This document shows positions 1 through 10,468 of a stretch of 64,000 nt of DNA, piece by piece. The notes under the pieces are model-generated. The model was not told the DNA's origin. It ran no database searches and worked only from the letters and a program-made list of their open reading frames with translations. Origin of the DNA: Litoditis marina (Eukaryota; Nematoda; Chromadorea; Rhabditida; Rhabditidae); assembly GCA_964036275.1 (NCBI GenBank), contig OZ038436.1, forward strand, positions 18,255,904 through 18,319,903. The letters are read 5' to 3'. How positions within the stretch are numbered: position 1 is the stretch's first letter; each line of letters begins with the position of its first letter. Both the position numbers and the translations under genes were made by a program.

Positions 1-96
1 GATGTGATAGGTGTGCTTGTCATCGTAGGGAGCGTTGAAGACGATCTTCGTGCTTGGCTAGGTGTTGATGTCTTCGGGAGGTACAGATTGGGCCAC
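1..96 (-). pseudogene. MSP pseudogene, exon 1 only (window edge)
   Basis: The minus strand reads Major Sperm Protein residues 1-32 of about 127. The last codon of the exon, the intron and exon 2 lie left of the window. The start codon is GTG instead of ATG (94-96) and codon 13 is TAG. Otherwise it matches the family well, with [13 protein letters not shown] at the end. A TATA box and a GATA site lie just upstream. MSP is the cytoskeletal and signalling protein of nematode sperm. Confidence 0.9.
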
Positions 97-134
97 TGCT
101 GCTGCGATGTGACTTCAGACCAATCCAACTCGGC

Positions 135-180
135 TTATATACGCCTTTTCAGAGAGAAGTTCCTACGCACTTCCATTATC
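135..180 (-). promoter_or_regulatory. MSP-type promoter: TATA box and GATA site
   Basis: On the minus strand, TATATAA lies at 135-141, about 40 bases upstream of the MSP start-equivalent codon, and GATAA at 176-180 about 35 bases further up. GATA sites close to the TATA box are a known feature of C. elegans msp promoters. The same pair precedes every MSP copy, for example TATATAA at 10608-10614. Confidence 0.65.
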
Positions 181-1544
181 TCAATACAAAAGTCCACCAT
201 TCGAAAGAGCCGTTTTCTCGAAAAAAAACGAGAAGGACGTCCCCCGAAAACGGCGTTAACAGGAGTGTTTCGCGTTCGGTTTCCACGATCTTCGTGCCAG
301 AGACGGGTTTCTACCGAAAGAATGAAGACTTTATTATTCTCCTTTCACCAAAATCTCTTTGTCTATTGTGGCGGAAAAGTCTCAAATCAAGGGGATTCGA
401 GATGCTTTTCTAGACGATTGTGTTCTCTCACTTAACGAGTTGATTTAGAGATCTTATCAAATGTAGAAGTATAGAAAAGGAACGGTTTCAGCATACTAGG
501 ACGTAGATCAAAAGAGGTTTTTGGTTTCTTCCATGATAGCCATGATCTACCAAGCCAAACACGTACCCCGACAGTGAGAGGTGATATGGTACAAATATGG
601 TTAACCTATTTACAGTCATTCTACAAAATTCATAGTACAAAAATTACTATATTATTTATATAGTGCTATTCATTTCGTCTCTGATTGCTACATGCCGATT
701 TCAGAGCGTCCAAGTTTTGCGAACTTCGTTTTGTCAAAGTTGGTTTTCAATCAGAAAAGATTAACTAAAAAGTTTGAGTGTGTACTGTAGGAGTCATAGG
801 AGAAATGATGGGAACTATACTTTGAGCTGCACACTCAATGGAGAGTTCTTATTCTTTTCCATCTCACACTATGTCTTTCCAGAAAACAAACAATAAGGTT
901 GTATTTTGCAATAAATTCTGCTCAATCATGTCGTGTTGTTTGATACCTCTGCTTCTCGATTAAATTCCGTAAGTTATAGCGTGAATTGTGATCAAACTAC
1001 AATTTTGCTATCTAATATGATGGAGTTCAATTTGACGAGTACGAACGGTTCCCCTTTCGGAGTAAAAAAATTCAAATCTGAAGTGAAAGGTGAAGTGTGC
1101 GACTGATATAAAGTTGTTTTCTGATGTTTATGTGTAAGTTATTTCATCAGTAAAGAAAAGTTTCTGTTAAAATTTGCGTTTTTCATTGAAAAAAATAATG
1201 AAACGAACATAATGAGCATGTACGGTTCAGTTCAACCTTTCTTTCGACCATAGATAGATATATAACTATGTCACTAACATGACAAGTTTAAATTCGAAAG
1301 AACGAAAACTATTTTCATTTGATTCCAGATTAAGGCATTAAGGTTCCGTCAAGGTTTCTTCTGAACTTCTACTGAACTCCTAATCGAGGAGTTCTGCCTA
1401 AAAAATGCGGAACTATCAAAAGCCATGTACAGGTTTTCAGGGCCGCTTTTTCCAGGTGGCGCGAACCAGTTTCAGGCAAACACGTTATTTTCCCGAAATA
1501 TCCTGTTTGCCTTCGTAAACCGGAAGAAAGTGAGATGATAGGAC

Positions 1545-2002
1545 TCAGTCAGTATTCATCTGGACGTCGGTAGCGGTCGTTTGGAGGTCAGTCTCGCTTG
1601 ATGTATTTGTTACCTTACTCTCAACTTTCAATTTCAGTTCTTCACAATTTATGGCTTTTCCCGCCAAATCTACAAATGTATCCCATATAAATTCATCAGA
1701 TTCGTAACTGCCCAGAATAGTTACTTTTCTTTATTTAAGCGATAGGAAAATTTGATAACGTGGTTCTTTACTCCGAACCATCTGGCACATTGGATGAGTT
1801 TGGCTCGCTTATAACAACTTACTGCGATTGAAAGAAACTGTATAGGATCCCCCCCCCCCCCTCCTCGCAAATCAGTATTCACTTCTAGACGATATTGACC
1901 CATGGACAAACGAGCAACAGAAGAATTGCTCTCGGGATTGGCCGCTGCCAGAAATTTTTTCAATTTGGTTGGTTTCTCCTTCATAATGCGAACATATTTC
2001 AT
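1545..2002 (-). pseudogene. Doubtful minus-strand ORF with poly-G run
   Basis: Starts with ATG at 2000-2002 and reads MKYVRIMKEKPTKLKKF, then enters a poly-G run (near 1850-1862 on the plus strand) and continues to a stop. A second open stretch in another frame (ESDEFIWDTFVDLAGK to a TGA at 1545-1547) follows at once, so one frameshift would join them. Poly-G length differs among copies and changes the frame. No family recognised; it may be a dead gene or chance. Confidence 0.3.
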
Positions 2003-2043
2003 CGTTAAAAATTCAAAAAAGCTTGAAATTTTATTTTTTTAAG

Positions 2044-2152
2044 GTTGAAGAACTGTTTCTTGCGGGAAATTCGGATGTCGAGGAGGCTAGCCAGCTTGAG
2101 CCGGTATCTGAATCTGAAGACAGGGACAGCAAATCGTCTAATTCTGATCCAG
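2044..2152 (+). pseudogene. Remnant of the Lys-rich gene (first recognised exon only)
   Basis: Same 109-nt exon as at 12512-12620. The acceptor and first bases of the next exon (about 2608-2620) are still present, but the rest of the gene is gone, replaced by the SINE-like insert at 2621-2870. Confidence 0.5.
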
Positions 2153-2620
2153 GTAGACAGTTTGCCCCGTTTATGAAGAATAGAGAGAAAACTTCTAGTC
2201 AGTAGGCTTGCTTCAGGTCTATTTACAGAAAATATATGTATGAAACTTTTGGCTACGGATAGGTTTTCTGTGCTGTAGTTGTTTGCAGCCGAGCCTTAAA
2301 AAAGTAGAGCCAAGAAGAGAGAAGAACTCGTGCGGTTCCTATTCTATTTCTAGTCTCCAGTATTACTATCACTAACCTCATTGAGACATCTCACCAAAAT
2401 AGCAAAAGTGGTAAAGCAGGTTATTGTTGGTTGGGTAGAGGGTGCTGGTTGTGAAATACTAAGATTGAAGATGAAATGAACAACGAATGACGTCGAACCT
2501 TAACAGACAACAAATGTACAATTACAATTTTATTTCAATTTCTGTCAATTACAATTACTGGTAGAGGTTCCCATTAGCTCTTTCGTATAAGAAAACATTT
2601 TGCTTTTAGTGCCACCAACC

Positions 2621-2870
2621 AGGGGGCCGAGTGGTCAAGTGGTTAGCGTTTGGCTGTCGCTTCACAGACCTGGGTTCGATCCCCGCTCGCCGCGGTATCT
2701 TCATGGCGGACCGCATGAGCTGGTAACAAAGCTCACCCATGCCTATCTCCACCCCCTCTACGGACAGTCCATCTACGGTTGATATTGATATTATGTAATT
2801 GTAAGAATGTTTCACAATAAAGTGACAAACGGATGAAATAGGCCGTACACAAATTTATTTTCATTTTAAA
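2621..2870 (+). mobile_element. tRNA-derived SINE-like insert
   Basis: The head has both Pol III promoter boxes: A-box TGGTCAAGTGG (2632-2642) and B-box GGTTCGATCCC (2673-2683). The acceptor and anticodon stems do not fold well, so it is not a working tRNA. A non-coding body and an AT-rich tail follow. In type A units it stands where type B units have 1.2 kb with exons of the Lys-rich gene. Confidence 0.6.
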
Positions 2871-2921
2871 AATAACAATTCTTCCCGAGAATAATATGCG
2901 AAACATCAGACATCTTATTAT

Positions 2922-3368
2922 ATATAGTTCGTTTCAACCATCGATAGCAGCCAGTTACAGTAAGTTTTGGTGGGCGGAGTCAATTGTGTTGGAAAGTTTC
3001 CAACACCGATCAGACTAATCAAAATTGTGCACCAGCTGGGTATTGAACTCATCTGTGTTGGCTGGTGCGCCGCCCACAAGCAGCCGGCCATCTGAACATG
3101 GTGGGTCGAACTAAAAACAGTGATACCCAACCATCTTATATGGCAGTTTTTCAATGATCATTTTATCGCGTAAAAAGTCATTTAAATTACTCTCCGATCA
3201 TGTGACAATCTTTTGAAAACAAAAGAGTCGCAAAAATCCTAAAATAACCAGTTTTCGAATTTTTATTTGCAATGAAAAGACTGGCAAGCTGCCAGATCAA
3301 TCGCCTGTAATGTAGGGTGCGCTCGGCCAGCATGGCTGACTGCTATCGATGGGTGAAACGAACTATAT
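2922..3368. mobile_element. MITE-like element with about 33-bp terminal inverted repeats
   Basis: 447 bp bounded by ATATAGTTCGTTTCA…CCATCGATAGCAG on the left and its near-perfect reverse complement on the right. No ORF, so non-autonomous. It lies between the Lys-rich gene position and the PTP gene. Confidence 0.75.
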
Positions 3369-4086
3369 GAAGCTAGTTATTACTCAACGTGCAACACCAA
3401 CTGAGGACAATAATATTTTATTTCTAAACATAAAATAAAATCTTTTTAGCTTCCAAATAATCGAAAAATCTCTGAAACTTGGTATTTTATCTGCTTCCTA
3501 GTTTTCCTGATAGATTTCATGAAAACCATCTACTCTCGGTAACTCGCTTCCTTGGTTTCCAAGAAAGAATTTGTGTTTCTTCCCGTATTTCCCTGGACTG
3601 CACTTCAACTATACCGGTTTCCCGTTTCGTTTCCAAGTTGTGGCTCACGTGCGGGGGGATGGTTTCCGGAATGAGCCATTTTTTTTCCATTGCTTCGTAG
3701 TCGTTCGTTCAAGACGGTTGAATTCCCAATATCCAGATGCCGGAGATCTGTCGGAGATTTCCACACAAGTTGGTTCTCTTCTTCTTTCTGTTTTTTTTTA
3801 GGATTTCAGACTGAACGAAAATAGTACAGCATTCGTTCTTTCCAAAACAAGGCAATACGGTGATTCTGCTGGCTACCCCTGTTTGTAGTTCTATCCCATC
3901 GCTTATTGGTTGACATTCGTAGGTTTTAGCGTTCCAACTAGAACGCTACTATTAACTACATTGGCTCTTGGTGATAAACTGCATGGCGAGTATCAGATTT
4001 TTCGTCTTTCTCATGATAAATTGAAGTCAATAAAGAAGTCGTATGTTGCTTATTCACTGAATTATTATACCCAAAACTGCTTTCAG

Positions 4087-7000
4087 AATTGGTGGCTTCC
4101 AAAGAACCGTCTTATTCGGGGAGTCCGAGAGAAAGAGTGGGAGTTGCGCAAAAAACACCATGTTGAGAGACTGCCACGACCTGTCTCTCTTGATATGAAG
4201 GTAATGCTGTTGCTTTCTAAGATCCTAACGAAGGTTAGGTCCTAATGAAGGATAAGCAACCGTTTCTGAATAAATCTTAACCTGAATACACCACTGTTCT
4301 ACTAGTATTCCTATTGAGCTGAAGGTGAATCTACTAGACTTACATGTGATCTTCCCAAATAACATGTTTACCAAAAAACCTGTCAATGACATCCACATTT
4401 TTCTTGACTTTCATGTATTTCAGGTCGATCGGTGGTTTCTGACCCGATTCTCCATAGACAATGCCTATTTGGGTCTGTGCCAGGAATTTCATTCCCTCGA
4501 AGGTGCCAAATCTGCCTGGGATATGCGGAATCTGAAAGCCAACCCGTTCATCAGCATTCAAATGGGCGGCACAACCGAGAGACAACTCAAGGTACACTAT
4601 AATTCTTTCGCTCATGGAGGACTACAGTATGAACTTAAATTATCGTCAAGTATATGTCACTATCACTACAATGGGAACATTTCGGAATTCGGGTTTATTG
4701 TACAATTCCCCCCCCCCCCCTTGAGCCGCAATAGGTTGGAATCCGACCCGTAGTACAATCACCCCCCACCCCCATAGGGGGGTGATTGTACAACGTCCTT
4801 CTTTACTGCAAATTTGGATTGAGTGGGGCGCGATTGTTAAACAGGTCCGGGGTCGTACTATTACCCCCCACTTTGTATTGTGGGGGGTGATTGTTAAACG
4901 TAAACATTGTACAATTACCCCCCATTTACAATGACCTCCCATTTACTATAACCCCCCTCTCTATAGGGAATCGTATTGGGAGGGGGGTGATAGTACTGCG
5001 GGGGGGGGGGAGGTGAGGGGGGGGGGCGGCAATTGTACAATTTTCCTCGGAATTCCTATACTAGATTTTGTATCTTTTCCCCACACATAGCCGAAGTACA
5101 ACTTAGTGAAACTAATTTAACCACTTTCTCTGGTAATGACAAGAATAGGTACAACACTCTCTATGTAGTTTCGTACAGTTTACAATTGTAACTATGCAAC
5201 ATGGTTTCCAGGTGAATGCGCACCGTATTGGCTCTACTTCGCACCCTGAGTATATTGCCAGTGAGGGACCAACCATCCACAGTGTCTATGATTTCTGGTC
5301 CATGGTGTGGCAGGTGGGTTCTCAGACATTTTTCCGCCAATTGCCCAGTAACATTTGTGGGGGACTGGGAAGTTTCCACGAGAAAGTTTGCATGTCAGAA
5401 AAACGCAATTGGCATATGATGGTATTTGCGTCACTTTTATCTACATTCGAGATCGTGTTTGAGATTGGGTCGTCCCAATGAGCCGGCGCAAGTGTTTCTG
5501 ATTTTTCCAGGAACAGTTTTGTGGAAAACTCGCAATACCGCTTCCCTCCTAGCATTTAAACATCAAATAACTTCCATTTAGCACATATGCCAGATGATTT
5601 GAGAAAGTACTCATAGCCGCTATTCTAGGAAAATGTGAGCCGTATTGTTCCGGTGAACTTTCCGCACGAGGAGCGCCTGTACCCGTCCGTTTTCGATCGG
5701 AACAAAGAAACTGGTCAGTATTGGCCCATCGTTCCCGGTCAAACGGATCTCTACATGCCATTCCGCGTCACTTGTCAGGAGACCAGAATGATGCAATGCT
5801 GCAGAATGATGCAGAATGAGGAGGTATACAAATGGTTTCAATGATGAAATTCCATAATAATGTATATAGTTTGTATTGTAAACGTTATCATCGTTACACT
5901 CTTTTTTGTATGTAGTTTGCTTAGTTTAATCGGCGAAGACTACTAAACGAGTATATCTGTAAATATAATCGTTTTCAGACCAAACTAAATGAGCGCACAT
6001 TGTTAACAGAAAGGATGCATTTTTCCAATGTATGTTGTAATTTCTCTGAGAATGATCTTTTTAGATCTCGACCGGAATCCGTGCGTTGACCCCAAATGAA
6101 ATGGTCTACCGTGTCACTAGACTGAGCATCTCTTTCAGCAACCCCATGCGAGAGGAATGCGAAATGCGAGAGGTGTTCCACCTCTGCTTCTACAGGTTGG
6201 TCTTTTTTTATGAAGGAAAACATTATCGAACATACTTTTGGTCTGAACAATTGTACGGTTGAACGCTTCACGCCTTCACGCTTCACGGGGTACTAAGGGA
6301 AGCCACCTAAAGTGTACATGGGTACTGAAGGGTACTTGGGAAAGGGTGAAGAATACTAAAGAGTTAAATATTTCTATTAAATTGATTATCGTTCACATCA
6401 TAAATTATGCGTTCGTTTGGTAGTGTGATGTATACAAGGTTTTCATTAGTCAAATCAGTATACGGATTGCAAAACACCAGTGACATATAATCGTTTCAGA
6501 TGGCCGGATGGTCGTATTCCCATTCCCTGGCCCCTGAAGGGATCCCACATCGCCGCCTCCGTTCTACTCACCGACGCCCTTAGAAGAGTGAGTTTTCGTA
6601 TATTTTCAGAAATTCTGGAACATCGGATTCTGACAGCGACATCTGACTTCGAATTCTTCAGGAGTTTCCGCCGACTGCTGGTCCGTTGCTGGTGCACTGT
6701 CATGCCGGTATCGGTAGAACCGGAGTGCTCATCTCAATCGATATGGCACTACGCCAGCTGGAAACTACTCGAACTGTCAATATCAAGGTGAAACTTTTTC
6801 TTATTCTTGAAACTTATACTTCTCTCAAGTTCGATGAGCCTAGCTATGGGTTGAGTTCATATCTCAGTATTGGAGTTTTTCCCATAACCCCTTACCACTT
6901 TTTGTGTGAAAATTTGGGCGTTCTTTTGACCGTCACAAACTGACAATAGAACCATGTGATTTAGCTGAAAAGCGATGTTCACATGCAAATATACTTCCGG

Positions 7001-7369
7001 CAAGATCTAATGACTGAACTGATATTCTCTATTCAAGGGTGTCGTGGAGCAATTGCGAGAAAAACGACCGAAAGCAGTTATGAATCCTTGGCAATGCGCC
7101 ATGATCAACGTTGTCCTGGCCGAGAAGGTGGGTGTGACATTTTCATATTGCATCCACTTCATTTGAAGTTAGGTGTTGAAGAGTAGCTGGTGAACGTTCT
7201 AATCTTCTCATTACACGTTCCCCATTATTCACGCTCACATAAAGAACACATTTGTTTGTGTAGTTACATTTTGCAGGCTCTGTACTGCGGTGCTCTCTCT
7301 CCTTTCGTTGGAGGACACTGCGTACGCCAATTGGTGGACAAAATGTGGAGAACCATTGTGCTGGAGTGA
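4087..7369 (+). CDS. Protein tyrosine phosphatase-domain gene, copy 1 (5' end unresolved)
   Basis: Nine exons: 4087-4200, 4424-4591, 5212-5313, 5629-5823, 6065-6195, 6500-6587, 6662-6787, 7038-7127, 7277-7369. Phases join without a stop to give 367 residues. Exon 3 has the PTP motifs YIASEGP and DFWSMVWQ; exon 4 has ENVSRIV and GQYWPIVPG; exons 5-6 give FYRWPDG with the general-acid Asp of the WPD loop; exon 7 holds VHCHAGIGRTG, with the catalytic Cys and phosphate-binding Arg of HCX5R. Exon 8 carries the Q-loop region, here changed to NPWQCAMIN (QYAIFN in other copies). The usual KNRY pTyr-recognition loop is not seen. PTPs of this divergent type are greatly expanded in Caenorhabditis, many in sperm. 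The first recognised exon is 114 nt and has no ATG; a 20-nt ATG exon as in copy 2 would not be in phase here. The stop TGA follows VLE directly. Confidence 0.85.
4698..5041. mobile_element. Poly-C/poly-G inverted-repeat element in PTP intron 2
   Basis: Bounded by TTGTACAATT and its reverse complement AATTGTACAA. Inside are runs of C on the left and G on the right and hairpins such as GTACAATCACCCCCC…GGGGGGTGATTGTAC (4753-4791). No ORF. It lies wholly within the intron between exons 2 and 3. Confidence 0.65.
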
Positions 7370-7700
7370 GGTGTGTTTGGTTTGGCCATTGCGCACCCAT
7401 TTTCAGGTTGGTAGATCATTTTTTGTTGGTAGATCATTTTTTTCAAATCACCGTGGAGTCCCACGGAAAAAAGCAGGTTGGTAGATCATTTTTTTCAAAT
7501 CACCGTGGAGTCCCACGGAAAATCGAAATGGGTGAACAATTAGCAGTAAAATAGGATATAGAATAACTTTGCTATCTTTGGTGGGGTTGTTCAGGCTCGT
7601 AATTCATTGAAGCAACAAAAAAACAATAGTAAGGTTGGGAGATCAATTTTTTCAAATCACCGTGGGGTCCCACAAAAACCGAAATGGGTGAAAAACAAGG
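7370..7700. repeat. Scrambled remnant of dispersed repeat and tandem repeat, U1
   Basis: In place of the minisatellite there is a roughly 35-base piece (7371-7405) of the repeat in reversed orientation (GTGTTTGGTTTGGCCATTGC), then partial duplications of the TTGGTAGATCATTTTTT/CCGTGGAGTCCCACGG module at about 7406-7530, then a normal copy at about 7620-7690. Confidence 0.65.
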
Positions 7701-7866
7701 CCTTATATATTTTTTCTATTGTTGTGTACCAAAACTGCATGAACAAAAAGTTTGACAGTGACAGTTATTTCAGATGTTATTTTCCAGTCTTCGCATTGAT
7801 TCTGTTCTGAGGTCGCTCAGATAATTCATAGAAAAGAAGGTAAAGGAATCGGTAGATGAACTGTTT

Positions 7867-8073
7867 GTGGCAGAAAAAAATCGAATCTCTTTTAGTTTAT
7901 GTAGCGAAATTACTAACAAATTAAGTGGCCGATTTGAAAAAGTCTTTTCAAAGTCTTTTGCTTGTAGAAAAATGGAAAATGTGTTGTATTTGTACCAGTT
8001 TCTGATGTGTGAGAACGCTCAATTCATACATGCTGTCGAAACAAAAAGTTTAGTTTCAAAAAGTTCTAACTGA
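7867..8073 (+). CDS. Unrecognised 68-codon ORF
   Basis: Open frame in every full unit (also 20120-20326, 48746-48952, 60469-60675 on plus and 26516-26722 on minus). It has no ATG; the listed start is GTG. One residue differs between U1 (Glu) and the rest (Lys). It lies downstream of the tandem repeat. No family recognised. Confidence 0.2.
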   Translation: MAEKNRISFSLCSEITNKLSGRFEKVFSKSFACRKMENVLYLYQFLMCENAQFIHAVETKSLVSKSSN

Positions 8074-8401
8074 TAGCATCAACCCAATAATAAAACTTTC
8101 AGAGTTTCTCACTCTTTCACCACATATTTTACTTCGCACTCCTGATTTAAGTTTGAGTTTTGATTACATAACAAACACTAATAGTAAGGTTGGTAGCAAG
8201 CAGTGAAACTCTAATAAAACTATTCGTTCAGAGCAACGTTGTTCTGTTTAACGGAGTGCTGTGAAAACCCATGTGCACATGAAACGATCGTCTTTGTCAG
8301 TTGATCAGTTGAAATATTTACAAGGTTATTTCTGTAATAAAATCAGTCAGTCTATTGACCTATTCACCAGGCCACTTCTGTAATATAATCACACAAACAC
8401 A

Positions 8402-8545
8402 ATGAAATCAACATACTTTCCGGTTCCAAATATTACCGATTACGTCGAGAGAAGCGGGAGAATCAGCAATCTCCACTCATCTTTCCCTATGGTGACATAC
8501 ACTGTATTATTTTGTGTTGTATTCATTCTTTTCGTTCTACAGTAA
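8402..8545 (+). CDS. Small putative membrane protein, 47 aa
   Basis: ATG to TAA, 47 codons. The N-terminal half is polar with an NIT glycosylation-type site; the C-terminal 16 residues (VTYTVLFCVVFILFVL) form one hydrophobic segment. Right after the stop, in the next frame, comes a basic stretch (KVIFAVYRYFARRMKRK) to a TGA at 8610-8612, as would follow a membrane anchor, so a frameshift or unusual splicing is possible. Identical in frame in the other full copies. No family recognised. Confidence 0.3.
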   Translation: MKSTYFPVPNITDYVERSGRISNLHSSFPMVTYTVLFCVVFILFVLQ

Positions 8546-8702
8546 AGTCATTTTTGCCGTTTACCGTTATTTCGCTCGGAGAATGAAAAGAAAAACTCGA
8601 CAACAAACATGAAATTACCAGTAAGATTGTATCATATTATTTGAACAACATGCCTAATAAGTATCCAATAATTTGTTAAACGTTCAAATGTTTTCAACAC
8701 AA

Positions 8703-9050
8703 TCACGTCCGAGTTTCTGTGCACAAAACAAGGCTCGTCGTCTGGCTGTACTGGAAAGTAATGAATGACATCATATGACTACAAACAAATACATCAATCG
8801 TTATAGGCCCACTAATAATCTTCTCAATGAAAACCAAGTATACTTTGTAGTTTTTAGCTGTATCAAGATTTTTTTGGACATAAAGCTTTGAATAATTATA
8901 ATAAAGTTTTAAACTAAACCAATCCCAACGTACCCGGAAATTTTTAGCCCTTTCCGTTTTTTGAAGGGGAGCAGTTCCTCTCCAATACAAAATATAGGCC
9001 CCGCCCCTTCTCCAATGGTTAAGCCCGTGGAGTCCCACGAAAAACAACAT
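8703..9050 (-). other. Weak 115-codon ORF overlapping repeat DNA
   Basis: Open on the minus strand, also at 20956-21303, 37827-38174 (-) and 25532-25879 (+). Its first part covers the CCGTGGAGTCCCACG word that recurs in the 157-bp tandem repeat. Truncated in U6 and deleted in U7. No domain; more likely repeat DNA than a gene. Confidence 0.2.
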
Positions 9051-9598
9051 GAACGCGTGCTAGAAAAGTACACAAAAAAAACGGTCAAAAATAAAATACA
9101 CGGTTCTCAACACTGATAATCATCGTCCTCAAGCACAATAAACCAGTTGTTTTATTACATAAATTGCGTGAATCAAAGAAGGCGGCGAATACAAAGTTGA
9201 CTTTTAGTTACTGGTTCTTGACTGGTCATTGACAATTATTTACTGGAACTATGTGTAAGTGAATTATCCAATTAACCTATTCCTATGACAAATCTCGGGG
9301 ACTTAGCCGTTAATAATCTGGTACCAAGTCTTGCGGTAACGAACTCCGGACTATGTATCCCCCTAAGTCCTAGATTCTATGCCCTCACCCCCCTATGTCC
9401 CCTCTCTAACTAACCCAGGTTCTGTCTGAGTTGCTATCTATTGCCATAATGGTTATCAAGTCAATTAGTTTTTGCTTGTACGAAACATTGATTTCTTTCA
9501 AAAGATTGTCTTTCCGATATATATTATCTGAAGATTATATTTTCCATCTATTTGTCAGAAGTGTCCTGAAGTATTACAGCCAAAATCAAAATTCAAAA

Positions 9599-9676
9599 GT
9601 ACCGGCGCTCACCGGAATCGAACCCAACTCCATTCGATCGGTAGGCATGGTCCAACCCCACTACACCACAACAACA
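9599..9676 (-). other. tRNA-like relic with Pol III A and B boxes
   Basis: On the minus strand, TGGTGTAGTGG (9658-9668) and GGTTCGATTCC (9614-9624) match the A-box and B-box consensus at tRNA spacing. I cannot pair a proper acceptor or T stem, so this is a tRNA-derived sequence and not a clear gene. Confidence 0.5.
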
Positions 9677-9963
9677 TTTAGAAAAAAACTAAGTTAACAG
9701 CTTAGAAAGTCGATAAATCGTTGAGAACTCATCGACAGAGTAGATATATCCCACATCCTGACGCCAATAATGATTTATGTTCCTCTTCGTGAATTGTAGT
9801 TACATTAGGACCAATTAGTGAGGAAACTCATGAATTCACGTTTACATAATAGTTTCTGACGAAATTGCTATCTAAAAACCCTATTTCATTGCAATCTAAA
9901 AACCCTATTTTGCATTTTGACTGTTTTTTTTCAACTGGCAAAACTTCAAATTACAAGGTTTAT

Positions 9964-10400
9964 TCAAGGGTTGTACTCAATGGGGAGGTTCTTTCTGCGG
10001 ACCTTTCCGCCTCCCGAACCATTCCCTGCTGAACCGCTTATCAGCTCTATCGGGGGTGTCGGCCCACTCGGTGGTGATACGGTCGTTGTTGGCTGTCCGT
10101 AGGCGAAGGTGTCACAAGACACTGCCATGAGGATGGCCTTCTTGGGGTCGAGAACTCCGCTTCCGGGGTCAACACCTAGACGATACGACGAGCGGCAAAA
10201 TTGGTGATCTGCAAGCGATACGGGGTGAAAAAGGGGGATGAGGTGAAAAATGAGCAACACAGGGAGAGAGATAGGAATAGTGAGAAGAAAACGTGATAAA
10301 TAAGAGAGGGATAGAGAGAGGGACCGAGAGGGCCAGAGAGAGAAAGATAGAGAGGACCAAAGAGAGAGAGAGAGAATGAGAGAAAGAGAATGAGAGAGAT

Positions 10401-10468
<68 letters not shown>

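Noticed and set aside
4..435. 143-codon plus-strand ORF at the start of each unit
   Set aside because: Antisense to MSP exon 1 and its promoter; the minus strand carries the MSP codons and the splice donor.
4340..4615. 91-codon minus-strand ORF (MSERIIVYLELS)
   Set aside because: It is the antisense shadow of PTP exon 2; the plus strand has the splice sites and PTP motifs.
5511..5552. Alternative PTP exon after a TTTTTCCAG acceptor
   Set aside because: It reads 13 codons and a stop; skipping to the exon at 5629 gives the expected QENVSRIV joining.
7717..7810. Trans-splice acceptor TTATTTCAG followed by ATG
   Set aside because: The frame closes after 15 codons and no convincing exon follows.
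9599..9676. Functional tRNA gene
   Set aside because: A and B boxes are present but acceptor, anticodon and T stems do not pair properly.
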